From assembly GCF_002028425.1 (NCBI RefSeq), contig NZ_CP020042.1:3038001-3102000 (forward strand): DNA of 64,000 nt, written 5' to 3'. The stretch is from Streptomyces katrae. GTDB lineage: Bacteria; Actinomycetota; Actinomycetes; Streptomycetales; Streptomycetaceae. The position numbers were made by a program, and so were the translations under genes. Within the stretch, counting starts at the first letter, position 1; every line of letters begins with the position of its first letter. The notes beneath the pieces were generated by a model. It had not been told where the DNA came from, did not search any database, and was given only the letters and a program-made list of their open reading frames with translations. This document shows, piece after piece, positions 32,955 to 42,083 of this stretch.

Positions 32955-34106
32955 CTAGCGGACTGCCCCGGCCCCGCTCCAGACCTCGCCGTCACCGGGG
33001 TCCAGGGAGAGCCGGTAGCCGCGCTTGACCACCGTCTGGATCAGGTTCGGCACCCCCAGGGCGGCCCGCAGCCGGGCCATCGCCGTCTCGACGGCGTGCT
33101 CGTCGCGCCCCGCCCCCGGCAGCGTGCCCAGCAGGTCGGCCCGCGACACCACCCAGCCGGGCCGCCGGGCCAGTGCCGTCAGCAGGGCCATCCCGGCCGG
33201 CGGCACGGGGCGCAGCCCGCCGTCGACCACCGCCGCGTGCCCCCGGATCTCCAGCCGGTGTCCGGCGACGGGCAGGACCCGTGCCCGGCCGGGGAGTTCC
33301 TGGCAGAGCAGCTGCACCAGCGGTCCGAGGCGGAACCGCTCCGGCTGGACGGTCGCCACCCCCTCGCCCTGGAGCGGCAGCGCGGTCACGGGCCCCACGC
33401 ACGCCGCGAGCACCGGCCCGCGCAGCGCCTCCAGCACCGCCTCGCGCAGCCCCCGTTCCCGGGCCCGGGACAGCAGGGAGGCGGCGGCGGGGGCGGAGGT
33501 GAAGGTGAGGGCGTCCACGGTCCCGACGGCCACCGCGTCCAGCAGCCGGTCCAGCGGTGCGAGGTCCTCGGGGGGCATCCACCGGTACACGGGCACGGGC
33601 ACCACCTCGGCTCCGGCGTCGCGCAGTGCCTCCACGAACCCGGGCAGCGGCTCCCCGTGCAGCTGGAGCGCGATGCGCCGTCCGGCGACCGGGCCGGCCA
33701 GCAGCCGGTCCAGTACCTCGGCCAGGGACTCGGACTGCGGGGACCAGGCCTCGACCAGCCCGGCGGCCCGTACGGCTCCCTTGACCTTCGGCCCGCGGGC
33801 CAGCAGTTCGGTGGCGCCCAGCCGTTCCAGGAGCCGTTCGCCGATGCCCCAGCCGTCGGCGGCCTCGATCCAGCCGCGGAAGCCGATGGCGGTGGTGGCG
33901 ACGACGGCGTCCGGCGGGGTGTCGAGGAGTTCCTTGGTGGCGGCCATCAGTTCGCCGTCGTCGGCGAGCGGCACGATCCGCAGCGCGGGCGCGTGTACGA
34001 CCGCCGCGCCGCGCCGGCGCAGCAGGGCGATCAGCTCGTCCGCGCGCCGCGCGGCGGTGACTCCTACGGTGAACCCCGAGAGGGGGCCGTGGGTAGCGTC
34101 GTCCAT
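32955..34106 (-). CDS. nnaR: Uroporphyrinogen-III synthase-like regulator with winged helix (NnaR-type)
   Basis: 383 residues. Residues 8-265 have the two-lobed HemD fold and residues 285-372 an OmpR/PhoB-type winged helix (GHRLEIRGHAAVV to VVKRGYRLSL). In S. coelicolor a protein with this fusion, NnaR, is known as a regulator of nitrate/nitrite assimilation acting with GlnR, and is next to narK. The neighbour upstream here is a NarK-type transporter, so the assignment follows from architecture plus context. Whether it still makes uroporphyrinogen III is doubtful, since a separate HemD is expected. Downstream is a GNAT gene 9 bases away. Confidence 0.8.
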   Translation of the reverse strand: MDDATHGPLSGFTVGVTAARRADELIALLRRRGAAVVHAPALRIVPLADDGELMAATKELLDTPPDAVVATTAIGFRGWIEAADGWGIGERLLERLGATELLARGPKVKGAVRAAGLVEAWSPQSESLAEVLDRLLAGPVAGRRIALQLHGEPLPGFVEALRDAGAEVVPVPVYRWMPPEDLAPLDRLLDAVAVGTVDALTFTSAPAAASLLSRARERGLREAVLEALRGPVLAACVGPVTALPLQGEGVATVQPERFRLGPLVQLLCQELPGRARVLPVAGHRLEIRGHAAVVDGGLRPVPPAGMALLTALARRPGWVVSRADLLGTLPGAGRDEHAVETAMARLRAALGVPNLIQTVVKRGYRLSLDPGDGEVWSGAGAVR

Positions 34107-34137
34107 GGTGGTGACCTGCCTTGCCCAGTACGTCTGT

Positions 34138-34179
34138 TGCCGAAGCCGAAGCCGAAGCCGGAGCCGAAGCCGGAGGCCG
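34138..34179. repeat. Hexanucleotide repeat (CCGAAG)n between nnaR and narK
   Basis: Six to seven imperfect CCGAAG/CCGGAG units in the 212-base gap upstream of nnaR. It is outside any gene, so copy number could affect nnaR promoter spacing. Confidence 0.6.
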
Positions 34180-34318
34180 CGCCGCCGCCGGCCGGGCCGA
34201 CGGCGCTGTCGGCCGGAGGCTGCGCGGCGGCGATGTCCGAGCCTGCCAAGGCGTCGTGTCGGGCTCGGTTCCTCCGTATTTCCGTGCCGTTAACCGGCCC
34301 CGACGCCCCCGGCACCCC

Positions 34319-35794
34319 TCACACCGGGCTGAGCTGCGCCTGCGCCCCGCTGTCCGCCGCCTGGGGGCCGGCGGGCGGGGCCGTGGGCCGGCGGAGGTAT
34401 ACGGCCCAGGTGACGGCGCAGCACACGGCGTAGAAGCCGAGGAAGGAGACGAAGGCGGCGGTGCCCGTCCCGGAGGCCGTGAAGGCCTCGCGGAAGGCCA
34501 GGTTGATGCCGAGGCCGCCGAGCGCGCCGACCGCGCCGATCAGGCCCATGGCGGCCCCGGACAGCCGCCGGCCGTGGGCGGCGGCCTCTTCGCCGCGCAG
34601 CCCGCGGGCGAGGGCCTGGGCCTGGAAGATCCCGGGGATCATCTTGTACGTGGAGCCGTTGCCCAGCCCGCTGAGCGCGAACAGGGCGGTGAAGCCGGTC
34701 AGGAACACCGGCAGGGATTCCCGTACGGAGGCCAGCACGACCACCCCGGTCGCCGCGGCCATCGCCACGAAGGAGGCGAGGGTGATCCGCGCCCCGCCGT
34801 ACCGGTCGGCGAGCGCCCCGCCCACGGGCCGGACGAGCGAGCCGAGCAGCGGGCCGACGAAGGTGAAGGAAGCGGCCTGGAGCGGGGTGCGGCCGAACTG
34901 GGTCTGCAGGACGAGTCCGAAGGCGAAGCCGTAGCCGATGAAGGAGCCGAAGCAGCCGACGTACAGCAGGGCCATGATCCAGGTGTGCGGCTCCCGGACG
35001 GCTTGCCGTACGGCGCCCGCGTCGCCCCGTACCGGGGCCAGGTTGTCCATGCGCACGAGGGCCAGCCCGGCGGCGGCGACGATCAGCGGGAGGTAGGCGG
35101 CGAGGAGCAGCCGGGGGTGTCCGGCGCCGGCGGTGGCGATGACGAGCAGCGCGGCGAGCTGGACGACCGGGACGCCGATGTTGCCGCCGCCGGCGTTGAG
35201 GCCGAGGGCCCAGCCCTTCTTGCGGAGCGGGAAGAAGGCGTTGATGTTGGTCATGGAGGAGGCGAAGTTGCCGCCGCCCACGCCGGTCAGCGCGGCGACG
35301 GCGAGGAAGGTCCCGTACGGGGTGCCGGGGTCCATGACGACCAGGGCGGCCACGGTCGGCGCGAGCAGGAGCAGGGCGCTGACGACGGTCCAGTTGCGGC
35401 CGCCGAAGCGGGCGACGGCGAAGGTGTAGGGGATGCGGACGAGGGCGCCGACGGTGGTGGCGGTGGCGATGAGGAAGAACTTCCCGGCGGGGTCGATGCC
35501 GTAGCCGGGGCCCATGAAGAGCACCATCACGGACCACAGGGACCAGATGGAGAAGCCGATGTGCTCGGAGAAGACGGAGTAGAGGAGGTTGCGGCGGGCG
35601 GTCTTCTCTCCGGTCTCCCGCCAGAAGGTTTCGTCCTCGGGGTCCCAGTGCTCGATCCAGCGGCCCCCTCGGCGGCCCCCCGGGCGGCCCGGGCCGCCTT
35701 GGCTGACTCGCCCGTCCCGGCCGTCCCGGTCGTCCCGGCCGTCCTTCCCGCCGGTGGCCCCTTCGTGCGGTGGGGTCGTCCTCGTAGCGGTCAT
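34319..35794 (-). CDS. narK: NarK-type nitrate/nitrite transporter
   Basis: 491 residues, about 12 membrane segments. The nitrate signatures of the NNP family are present: GGGNFASSMTNINAFFP in TM5 and GLNAGGGNIG, with a related GLGNGSTYKMIPG in TM11. A hydrophilic Gly/Arg/Asp-rich N-terminus (1-45) precedes HWDPEDETFW, also seen in actinobacterial NarK. GGAGG seven bases before the ATG fixes the start. It exchanges or imports nitrate and nitrite across the membrane. The gene precedes nnaR on the same strand, so transport and regulation are genetically linked. Confidence 0.9.
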   Translation of the reverse strand: MTATRTTPPHEGATGGKDGRDDRDGRDGRVSQGGPGRPGGRRGGRWIEHWDPEDETFWRETGEKTARRNLLYSVFSEHIGFSIWSLWSVMVLFMGPGYGIDPAGKFFLIATATTVGALVRIPYTFAVARFGGRNWTVVSALLLLAPTVAALVVMDPGTPYGTFLAVAALTGVGGGNFASSMTNINAFFPLRKKGWALGLNAGGGNIGVPVVQLAALLVIATAGAGHPRLLLAAYLPLIVAAAGLALVRMDNLAPVRGDAGAVRQAVREPHTWIMALLYVGCFGSFIGYGFAFGLVLQTQFGRTPLQAASFTFVGPLLGSLVRPVGGALADRYGGARITLASFVAMAAATGVVVLASVRESLPVFLTGFTALFALSGLGNGSTYKMIPGIFQAQALARGLRGEEAAAHGRRLSGAAMGLIGAVGALGGLGINLAFREAFTASGTGTAAFVSFLGFYAVCCAVTWAVYLRRPTAPPAGPQAADSGAQAQLSPV

Positions 35795-35891
35795 CTCACG
35801 CCTCCACAGCTCTCGCGTCCGTGGTGACGACGCTAGGAACGGCGCGTTTCGGCCCCGGTCCCCGCCGGATGACCGGGGGGAAACCTTGCTC

Positions 35892-36860
35892 TCACCCTCC
35901 GTGCGGGCCGGGTGTGAGCGCTGCGGGGAGCCAGTGGTCCGGCGGCAGTTCCAGCCAGCGGTGGGCGGCCTGGAGCTCTTCGGCGGCGCGGGTGAGGGCG
36001 TCCAGGCCGGGGTGGCGCAGGCCCGCGCGCCAGACCAGGGAGAGCGGGGAGAGCGGTACGGGGTCCACGAGGGGCCGTTTGACGCAGCCGGGCATGTCGA
36101 GGAAGCCGACGGTGACCAGGACGGGATTGCGGGTCTTGGCCATCACCCGGCCGAACTCCTCCTTGCCGATGGCCACCGGTGCGGGCGGTGCCAGTGCGAT
36201 GCCGCGTCCGGCGAACAGCTCGCGGGCCAGTCCGGTCCACTCCAGGGTGCGGGGGTTGCCGGCGCCGGCGTAGACGGTCTCCCCGGCGAGGGCGGCGAGC
36301 GGTACGGATTCCCTCGCGGCCAGCGGGTGTTCCTCGGGCAGCAGGACGGCGAGGGGTTCGTAGCGCACGGGGCGGTGGGCGAGCCGGGCCCGCAGGGCGG
36401 GGTCGAGGCCGGCGACGTAGCCGAAGGAGACGTCGAGCCGGCCGGCGGCGATCTCGGCGGCGGCGTGGGTGAGGCCGCTCTCGAAGCGGGCCATCAGCTC
36501 GTGGCCGGGGGCGAGTTCACGGGCCCGGTCCAGGACGCGGCGGCCGGTGGTGGGGCCGTCGGTGTTGAGGTCGACGAGGAGGGCGGGGGGCGGTCCGGCG
36601 AAGGCGGCGGCGAGTTCGTCGTGGGCGCGGAGCACCTCGCGGGCGTGGGGCAGCAGGCGTTCGCCGTCGGCGGTGAGCTCGACGGCCCGGGTGGTGCGGG
36701 TGAACAGGGTGGCTCCCAGGGCCTGTTCGAGGCGGCGGACGTCGCGGCTGAGGGCCTGCTGGGCCACGTAGAGGCGGGCGGCGGCGCGGGTGAAGTGCAG
36801 TTCCTCGGCGACGGCGAGGAAGCCGCGCAGCAGCCGGGGGTCCACGTCGGGGGAGGTCAC
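35892..36860 (-). CDS. LysR-family transcriptional regulator
   Basis: 322 residues: winged helix-turn-helix (about 8-66; FTRAAARLYVAQQALSRDVRRLE) and a substrate-binding domain (about 92-300). The typical LTTR recognition helix has the variant VAQQALS for VSQPALS. It is divergent from the MFS gene with only 29 bases between starts, so it very probably controls that transporter and itself. Ligand unknown. Confidence 0.88.
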   Translation of the reverse strand: MTSPDVDPRLLRGFLAVAEELHFTRAAARLYVAQQALSRDVRRLEQALGATLFTRTTRAVELTADGERLLPHAREVLRAHDELAAAFAGPPPALLVDLNTDGPTTGRRVLDRARELAPGHELMARFESGLTHAAAEIAAGRLDVSFGYVAGLDPALRARLAHRPVRYEPLAVLLPEEHPLAARESVPLAALAGETVYAGAGNPRTLEWTGLARELFAGRGIALAPPAPVAIGKEEFGRVMAKTRNPVLVTVGFLDMPGCVKRPLVDPVPLSPLSLVWRAGLRHPGLDALTRAAEELQAAHRWLELPPDHWLPAALTPGPHGG

Positions 36861-36889
36861 CCGGAAAGATTAACAACGGTAGGGCGTGA

Positions 36890-38224
36890 ATGGCCCCGGA
36901 AGAGGTGTTGGACCTCCGCCGGGGCCGGGCCGCAGGATCATGGCATGCCGCAAGAACCCCCGCTCATGGCGGTGACGGGCACCACCCTGGTCCTGGCCAC
37001 CCCCGCCCCTGCCCCTCCCCCACCTCCGCCCCTACCCCTGTCCGCCACCGCTCCCGGACCGGCTTCCTCTCCCCCTACGCCCGCCTCTTCTCCGTCCCCG
37101 GGGCGCGCGGGTTCACCGCCGGGAACCTGCTCGCCCGGCTGCCCATGGGCATGTTCGGGATCAGCGCGGTCATGATGATCGCCGGGCAGCGCGGCTCGTA
37201 CGCCCTCGCCGGGGCGGTCACCGCGACCGGGATGGCCGCCACCGCCCTCGTCGCTCCGTGGACGGCCCGCCTCGTCGACCGGTACGGGCAGGCCCGGATC
37301 GCCGTGCCGGCCACCGTGATCGCGGTCCTCGGCTCGCTCTCCCTGGTCCTGTGCGTCCGTGCGCAGGCCCCGGCCTGGACCCTGTTCGCCTCCTACGTGG
37401 CCACCGCCACCACCCCCAACATCGGCGGCATGTCCCGGGCCCGCTGGACGCACCTGCTGCCCCGCTCCGCGCACCACACCGCGATGTCCTTCGAACAGGC
37501 CGCCGACGAGCTGTGCTTCATGCTCGGCCCGGTCCTCGCCGCCTTCCTGTGCACCGCCGTCTTCCCGGAGGCCGGCACCCTCACCGGGGCGGTGCTGCTG
37601 CTGACCGGCATGCTGGTGTTCACGGCGCACCGTGCCACCGAGCCCCCGGCCGGCGGAGCACCGGGGGCCGGACGGGGCCGGTCCCCGCTGCGCGCCCTGC
37701 TGCCCCTCCTCGGCCTGTTCCTCGCCACCGGCCTGGTCTTCGGCTCGATGGAGGTCACCTCGGTCGCCCATCTCGCCGCCCTGGGCCTGGGCGGCGGCTC
37801 CGGCCCGGTCCTCGCGCTCCAGGCGGCGGGCTCCTGCGTGGCCGGGCTGCTGTACGGGGCGCGGCGCCCGCGGAGCCTGCGGACCTGCCTGTCCTGGCTG
37901 GCCGGGGCGATGGCCCTGCCCTGGGCGGCGGCCGCCACGGGCTCCGTCGTGGCGCTCGCCCCGGCCCTGCTGCTGGCCGGGATGGCCACGGCGCCGGTGA
38001 TGGTCACCGCCATGGGCCTGGTCCAGTCCCGTACCCCCGAGGGCCGCGTCAACGAGGGCATGACGCTGGCCGTCACCGCGATCCTCGCCGGTATCGCGGC
38101 CGGCTCCGCGACGGCGGGCCTGGCCGTCGACCACCTCGGGACGGGGACGGCGTACGTGCTGCCGGCGGCCGCCGCCGTGACCGCTCTGCTTATCGGATCG
38201 GCGACTCCACGACCCGGTCGTTGA
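36890..38224 (+). CDS. MFS transporter divergent from LysR gene
   Basis: Up to 444 residues with about 12 hydrophobic segments from residue 60 on. The start is uncertain: the ATG at 36890 has GGTAGGG upstream but gives a 55-residue Pro/His-rich N-terminus without parallel in the family; later GTG/TTG codons near 36905 are alternatives. [11 protein letters not shown] after TM2 is the motif A region. ARWTHLLPR and [14 protein letters not shown] are reminiscent of sugar- or drug-exporting MFS members. Substrate unknown; control by the divergent LysR protein is likely. Confidence 0.8.
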   Translation: MAPEEVLDLRRGRAAGSWHAARTPAHGGDGHHPGPGHPRPCPSPTSAPTPVRHRSRTGFLSPYARLFSVPGARGFTAGNLLARLPMGMFGISAVMMIAGQRGSYALAGAVTATGMAATALVAPWTARLVDRYGQARIAVPATVIAVLGSLSLVLCVRAQAPAWTLFASYVATATTPNIGGMSRARWTHLLPRSAHHTAMSFEQAADELCFMLGPVLAAFLCTAVFPEAGTLTGAVLLLTGMLVFTAHRATEPPAGGAPGAGRGRSPLRALLPLLGLFLATGLVFGSMEVTSVAHLAALGLGGGSGPVLALQAAGSCVAGLLYGARRPRSLRTCLSWLAGAMALPWAAAATGSVVALAPALLLAGMATAPVMVTAMGLVQSRTPEGRVNEGMTLAVTAILAGIAAGSATAGLAVDHLGTGTAYVLPAAAAVTALLIGSATPRPGR

Positions 38225-38343
38225 TCGGGATTTCATCCGGCTGCCGGGTGACGCCACCGCGTGGGTCGCACCCTTCCGGGCCGCAATCCGCCATAACTGG
38301 GGAGGCTTTCCCCCAAACCCTTCCCTTAGCGGAGGAACTCCCC

Positions 38344-39645
38344 TTGTCTGCTTCGCGCTCCGTCTCCTCGGCCCTGATCGTCGCGGCCGTCACGGCGTCC
38401 TGTCTGATGCCCGCCGTTCCCGCCCTGGCGGACTCCTCGCACGTCCGTTTCTCCCAGCCCTACGTCCCCTCCATCGCCCCCGGGAAGACGGGCCGCGTCG
38501 TCATCGCGGCCCTGAACGGGGCGGACCCTGCGCACAGCAGCACCTTCCGCATCACCGCACCGGAGCGGACCACGTTCCCGGAGGCCCGGTTCTACTGGAA
38601 CGGGCAGCGGGCGGGCGGCTCGTGCAGCCGCTCGAAGGACGCGCGCCTGCTCACCTGCAACGCCGGGACCCGCGCCGGTTTCGCCTTCCCGGCCAACGCC
38701 CAGACGCGGCTGGCGGTTTCCCTCAAGGTGGACGCGAACGCCCCCGAGGGCACCACGCTGGACGGCGGCGAGTGGTCCGACGGCAAGGACGCGCCCGCGC
38801 TGTTCGCCGTGGCCACCCCGGTACGCGGCCCGAAGGGCGACGACGGCCCGCCCGGGGAGCACGGCCACGACGGCCACGACGGCAAGCCGGGCCACCACGG
38901 CAGGCCCGGCCGCCCGGGCCCCAAGGGCGACAAGGGAGACACCGGCGACCGGGGCCCGAAGGGCGACCGCGGCGACACGGGCGACCGGGGCCCCAAGGGC
39001 GACCGCGGCGACACCGGCCCGCAGGGCCCCAAGGGCGACACGGGCCCGGCGGGCGGCCCGCAGGGTCCCAAGGGCGACAAGGGCGACAAGGGCGACACCG
39101 GTGAGCGCGGCCCCGCCGGCCCGCAGGGCCCCGAAGGCCCGCGCGGCCCCAAGGGCTACCCCGGCGACACCGGCCCCCAGGGCGACCGCGGCCCCGCCGG
39201 CCCCCAGGGCCCCGAAGGCCCGCGCGGGCCCAAGGGCTACCCGGGCGAGCAGGGCCCGAAGGGCGACAAGGGCAAGCCCGGCGACTGCAAGTGCAACAGC
39301 CACCACGGCGGCAAGGACCACCACGACAAGGGTGACCACAACGGCAAGGGTGACCACCACGGCAAGGGTGACCACCACGGCAAGGGCGACAAGGGCGACC
39401 ACGGCAAGGGTGGCCCGAAGGCCCGCGTCGTCAGCTCCGGCCAGGGCCTCGGCATCCGCTCCGGCCCCGGCACGGGCTACGGCAAGACCGGCAAGCTCGC
39501 GGCCAACACGGTCGTGGCCCTCCAGTGCAAGGTCAACGGCGAGCAGGTCGACGACAACGCGATCTGGTACAAGCTCGCCGACGGCCGCGGCTGGATCGCC
39601 GCCCGCTACGCCCTGAACCTCAACAAGGTCCCGTACTGCTCGTAG
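38344..39645 (+). CDS. Secreted collagen-like protein with SH3 domain
   Basis: 433 residues from a TTG with GGAGG(A) seven bases upstream. Signal peptide (1-29, ALA cleavage), a beta-rich N-terminal domain (30-158) with a likely disulfide (Cys94-Cys105), a collagen-type Gly-X-Y region (about 162-313) rich in GPKGD triplets with one break near 236, a His/Lys/Asp/Gly segment (318-358) with repeated HHGKGD that could bind metal, then a bacterial SH3 domain (360-425; [16 protein letters not shown]). The SH3 domain suggests wall binding. Collagen-like proteins act as surface filaments in other bacteria; this one is not further known to me. Confidence 0.85.
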   Translation: MSASRSVSSALIVAAVTASCLMPAVPALADSSHVRFSQPYVPSIAPGKTGRVVIAALNGADPAHSSTFRITAPERTTFPEARFYWNGQRAGGSCSRSKDARLLTCNAGTRAGFAFPANAQTRLAVSLKVDANAPEGTTLDGGEWSDGKDAPALFAVATPVRGPKGDDGPPGEHGHDGHDGKPGHHGRPGRPGPKGDKGDTGDRGPKGDRGDTGDRGPKGDRGDTGPQGPKGDTGPAGGPQGPKGDKGDKGDTGERGPAGPQGPEGPRGPKGYPGDTGPQGDRGPAGPQGPEGPRGPKGYPGEQGPKGDKGKPGDCKCNSHHGGKDHHDKGDHNGKGDHHGKGDHHGKGDKGDHGKGGPKARVVSSGQGLGIRSGPGTGYGKTGKLAANTVVALQCKVNGEQVDDNAIWYKLADGRGWIAARYALNLNKVPYCS

Positions 39646-39678
39646 CCCGCCCCGCCGGGCGCGGCACCGTACGCACGA

Positions 39679-39714
39679 CGAAGGCCCCGCAGCCGACAGG
39701 CCGCGGGGCCTTCG
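39679..39714. terminator. Bidirectional terminator after collagen-like gene
   Basis: Perfect 12-bp arms CGAAGGCCCCGC / GCGGGGCCTTCG (39679-39690 and 39703-39714), with a 12-base loop, between convergent genes. Confidence 0.85.
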
Positions 39715-39733
39715 CCCGTTCCCCCGGTCCCGC

Positions 39734-40282
39734 TCAGACGGACCGGGACCACTCCTCGCGCAGCATCCCGAACAGCACCCGGTCGTAGCGCTCCCCCTGC
39801 ACCAGCACGGCCGCCCGCAGGCGCCCCTCCTCGCGGAAGCCGAGCTTCGAAAAGGCCCGTACGGCACGCTCGTTGCCGCTCCAGGTGTCCAGCTCCAGCC
39901 GGTGCAGCCCGTACGCGCCGAAGAGGTGGTCCACGAGAAGCCGCACGGCCTCACTGCCATGGCCGCGGCCCCAGAACTCCCGCTCGCCGATGGTGATCCC
40001 CAGGGTGGCCACTCCGGCGTAGGGGTCGAGGTCGCGGTAGTCGACCATGCCGATGACCCTGCCGCTCGCCAGGTCCTCGACCGTGAGCACGGCCGCCTCC
40101 CTCGGCACCAGCCGCAGCTTCCCCTCGAACGCGGCCCTGACCGCCTCCGCCGTGACCGGCCCGAAGAGGGGGTCCCCGGCCGCGGCCAGCCGCACCACCT
40201 CCGGGTCGTTGCGCCACCGCAGGTGGTGTCCGGCATCTTCGGCGCGCAGCGCCCGCAGTCTGACCAGGTTTCCTTCGAACAT
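39734..40282 (-). CDS. GNAT-family N-acetyltransferase (RimJ-like)
   Basis: 182 residues of one GNAT domain. FWGRGHGSEAVRLLVDHLF is the acetyl-CoA loop and NERAVRAFSKLGFREEG the following helix, both typical of the RimJ/RimL/aminoglycoside acetyltransferase-like branch. Sequence alone does not tell the acceptor. Monocistronic, convergent with the collagen-like gene and divergent from the toxin-antitoxin pair. Confidence 0.87.
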   Translation of the reverse strand: MFEGNLVRLRALRAEDAGHHLRWRNDPEVVRLAAAGDPLFGPVTAEAVRAAFEGKLRLVPREAAVLTVEDLASGRVIGMVDYRDLDPYAGVATLGITIGEREFWGRGHGSEAVRLLVDHLFGAYGLHRLELDTWSGNERAVRAFSKLGFREEGRLRAAVLVQGERYDRVLFGMLREEWSRSV

Positions 40283-40377
40283 CGCGCCACCCTAAAGGAG
40301 TAAGGCGCCGGGCCGGTACCGATTAGTAGCCGACCGGGGGCGAGGAGTGCGCCCCGGCATGAGGGGCGACTGCAAAG

Positions 40378-40405
40378 TGACTGCATTGACGATAAAATGC
40401 AGTCA
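40378..40405 (+). promoter_or_regulatory. Operator palindrome and leaderless promoter of antitoxin gene
   Basis: TGACTGCAT (40378-40386) and ATGCAGTCA (40397-40405) form a perfect 9-bp inverted repeat with a 10-base spacer; a further GACTGCA lies at 40368-40374. TAAAAT (40393-40398) stands six bases before the ATG (40405) with no ribosome site, the pattern of a leaderless transcript. The repeat overlaps both, so the antitoxin could repress its own promoter here. Confidence 0.65.
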
Positions 40406-40635
40406 TGACCGCATTCACGATCCGGGAAGTCCCCGATGACATCGCGCGCCGCATAAAGGTCCGAGCCGCCGAGGCCGGACAGTCCCTCCAGAGCTACCTG
40501 CTCAGCCTCGTGACCAAAGACGCCACCCAGCCCACGCTCGCCGAAATGGCCGCCCGCGCCGAGCGCTACGCCACGGAGGACATCGACATCCAGGACGTCC
40601 TCGACGCCGTCGACGCAGGCAGGGCGGGCCGTTGA
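40405..40635 (+). CDS. Ribbon-helix-helix antitoxin (FitA/VapB-like)
   Basis: 76 residues. The N-terminal beta strand FTIREVPDDIARRIKVRAAEAG and the following SLQSYLLSL helix are those of FitA-like RHH antitoxins. The C-terminal acidic helix (DIDIQDVLDAVDAG) would bind the PIN toxin. It precedes the toxin with a TTGA overlap (40632-40635). Operator palindromes at its own start suggest autoregulation by the complex. Confidence 0.88.
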   Translation: MTAFTIREVPDDIARRIKVRAAEAGQSLQSYLLSLVTKDATQPTLAEMAARAERYATEDIDIQDVLDAVDAGRAGR

Positions 40636-41042
40636 TCGTCGTGGACTCCTCCGCCCTGGTCCTGTTCCTCACGGACAGGGGCCCGCTTGGCGCCGCCACC
40701 CGCCGGCGCATCAGCGAGGAGGACACCCTCGCCGCTCCCTACCTCCTGGACACCGAGGTCGCGTCCGCCCTCCTGGGCATGGCACGCGGCACCAAGATCG
40801 ACCCCACGAGCCTCGACGAGCACTTCAAGACCTACCAGGGGCTGCGCGTACAGCGGCACGAGACGGGCCTGCTGCTCCCCCGGATCCGAAAGCTGTATGC
40901 CAACCTCTCCGCCTACGACGCGACGTACGTCGCCCTCGCCGAGGCCCTGGGCGTCCCCCTGCTGACGGCCGACGTGCGCATCAAACGAGGCGTTCAGAAG
41001 CCGCGTTGCGGGATCGAGGTCATCGCCGCCAACGGCGCATGA
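40632..41042 (+). CDS. vapC: PIN-domain ribonuclease toxin (VapC/FitB-like)
   Basis: 136 residues from a TTG that overlaps the antitoxin stop. The acidic catalytic residues of a PIN nuclease are in place: Asp5 (MIVVDSSALV), Glu42 (LDTEVASALL), Asp96 (LSAYDATYVALAE) and Asp114 (LLTADVRI). VapC toxins cleave tRNA or rRNA in a metal-dependent way; the target here is unknown. It is followed within two bases by a strong terminator, so the pair is its own transcription unit. Confidence 0.9.
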   Translation: MIVVDSSALVLFLTDRGPLGAATRRRISEEDTLAAPYLLDTEVASALLGMARGTKIDPTSLDEHFKTYQGLRVQRHETGLLLPRIRKLYANLSAYDATYVALAEALGVPLLTADVRIKRGVQKPRCGIEVIAANGA

Positions 41043-41043
41043 C

Positions 41044-41091
41044 GAAGGCCCCCCAACCTCGCGAGATTTTCGCAGGTCGGGGGGCCTTCGC
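41044..41091. terminator. Bidirectional terminator, toxin gene / ssrA
   Basis: 17-base arms (41044-41060 and 41075-41091) with one mismatch and a 14-base loop. Lies between the toxin gene stop and the ssrA 3' end. Confidence 0.85.
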
Positions 41092-41105
41092 CCACATGGG
41101 ATGAG

Positions 41106-41491
41106 TGGAGATGGCGGGAATCGAACCCGCGTCCAACGGTGCAGAAGCAGGGCTTCTCCGAGCGCAGTCCGCTGCGCTTTTCTCGGCCCCGGAGATCACA
41201 CGGACAAGTCTCCGACGGGCTCAGTCACTGTTTGGTTTCCCTCTACCCCCCGTGACCGGGGCTAGAGGTTTAGATCCCTAGTTGACGCCAGGATCCGGAC
41301 CGGGACCACTTCCGGGCTGACGCTCCTCACAGAGGCTTCAGCTCACTGTTATTAGGCAGCGAGGGTGAAGCGGGAGTTATCGCTCTTGGAGTTGGCGATT
41401 ATTTTTTGCGACATGTGGTTAGCGAGATCATTGCCGCTTCCTCGGCTCGCTTCCCCTGCATCGACATCCGCTGTCGAAACCGATCATCCCC
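41106..41491 (-). ncRNA. ssrA: Transfer-messenger RNA
   Basis: About 386 nt on the minus strand. The 5' end GGGGATGATCGGTTTCGACA and the 3' tRNA-like T arm GGGTTCGATTCCCGCC are canonical, and GGGGATG pairs with CATCTCC to close the acceptor. The tag reading frame (41396 down to 41352) starts at GCC and encodes ANSKSDNSRFTLAA before TAA TAA. The terminal CCA is not encoded. tmRNA rescues stalled ribosomes together with SmpB, whose gene lies just upstream on the same strand. Confidence 0.95.
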
Positions 41492-41574
41492 ATGTTTTTT
41501 TCTCAAGGTGCGCCGCCCCCTGGGGGTGGTGCTGACGCCATGGTACGCGAAGTGGACCACCGCGTGCCAGGAGA

Positions 41575-42060
41575 TTAAACCGTGCCCCGCTGCTTGCGCC
41601 GGATCGCCGAGATCGTCCGCTGGGTCTCGCGCGTGTCCTGCTTCTCGCGGAGGGTCTGGCGCTTGTCGTACTCCTTCTTGCCCTTCGCCAGCGCGATCTC
41701 CACCTTCGCGCGGCCGTCCTTGAAGTACAGGGACAGCGGCACGACCGTGTGGCCCGACTCGTCCGCCTTGCGCTCCAGCTTGTCGATCTCCTCGCGGTGC
41801 ATGAGGAGCTTGCGCTTGCGGCGGGCGCTGTGGTTGGTCCAGGTGCCCTGGCTGTACTCCGGCACGTGGACGTTGTACATCCACACCTCGCCGCTCTCCA
41901 CCGACACGAAGCCGTCCACCAGCGAGGCACGGCCCTGGCGCAGGGACTTGACCTCGGTGCCCGTGAGCACGATGCCGCACTCGTAGGTGTCGATGATCGC
42001 GTAGTCGTGCCGCGCCTTCTTGTTCTGGGCGATCAGCTTGCGCCCTTTTTCCTTAGCCAT
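41575..42060 (-). CDS. smpB: SsrA-binding protein SmpB
   Basis: 161 residues, full length. [37 protein letters not shown], the oligonucleotide-binding beta barrel and the basic tail ([20 protein letters not shown]) are all conserved. It places tmRNA in the empty ribosomal A site. It is immediately upstream of ssrA, an arrangement allowing joint expression. The ATG has no ribosome site and lies inside a perfect inverted repeat (42058-42083). Confidence 0.95.
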   Translation of the reverse strand: MAKEKGRKLIAQNKKARHDYAIIDTYECGIVLTGTEVKSLRQGRASLVDGFVSVESGEVWMYNVHVPEYSQGTWTNHSARRKRKLLMHREEIDKLERKADESGHTVVPLSLYFKDGRAKVEIALAKGKKEYDKRQTLREKQDTRETQRTISAIRRKQRGTV

Positions 42061-42083
42061 AGTGCGGTCATTTTCGCACTATG
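42058..42083. promoter_or_regulatory. Perfect palindrome across smpB start codon
   Basis: CATAGTGCG (42058-42066) and CGCACTATG (42075-42083) with an 8-base spacer. The first arm contains the smpB start, the second the stop of the S41 protease gene (TAG at 42081-42079). It could be an operator, or a hairpin in the mRNA hiding the start codon. Confidence 0.6.

Noticed and set aside
34064..34315. Small minus-strand frame with a Gly-Phe repeat
   Set aside because: The repeat comes only from the hexanucleotide tract between nnaR and narK; no ribosome site or homologue known to me.
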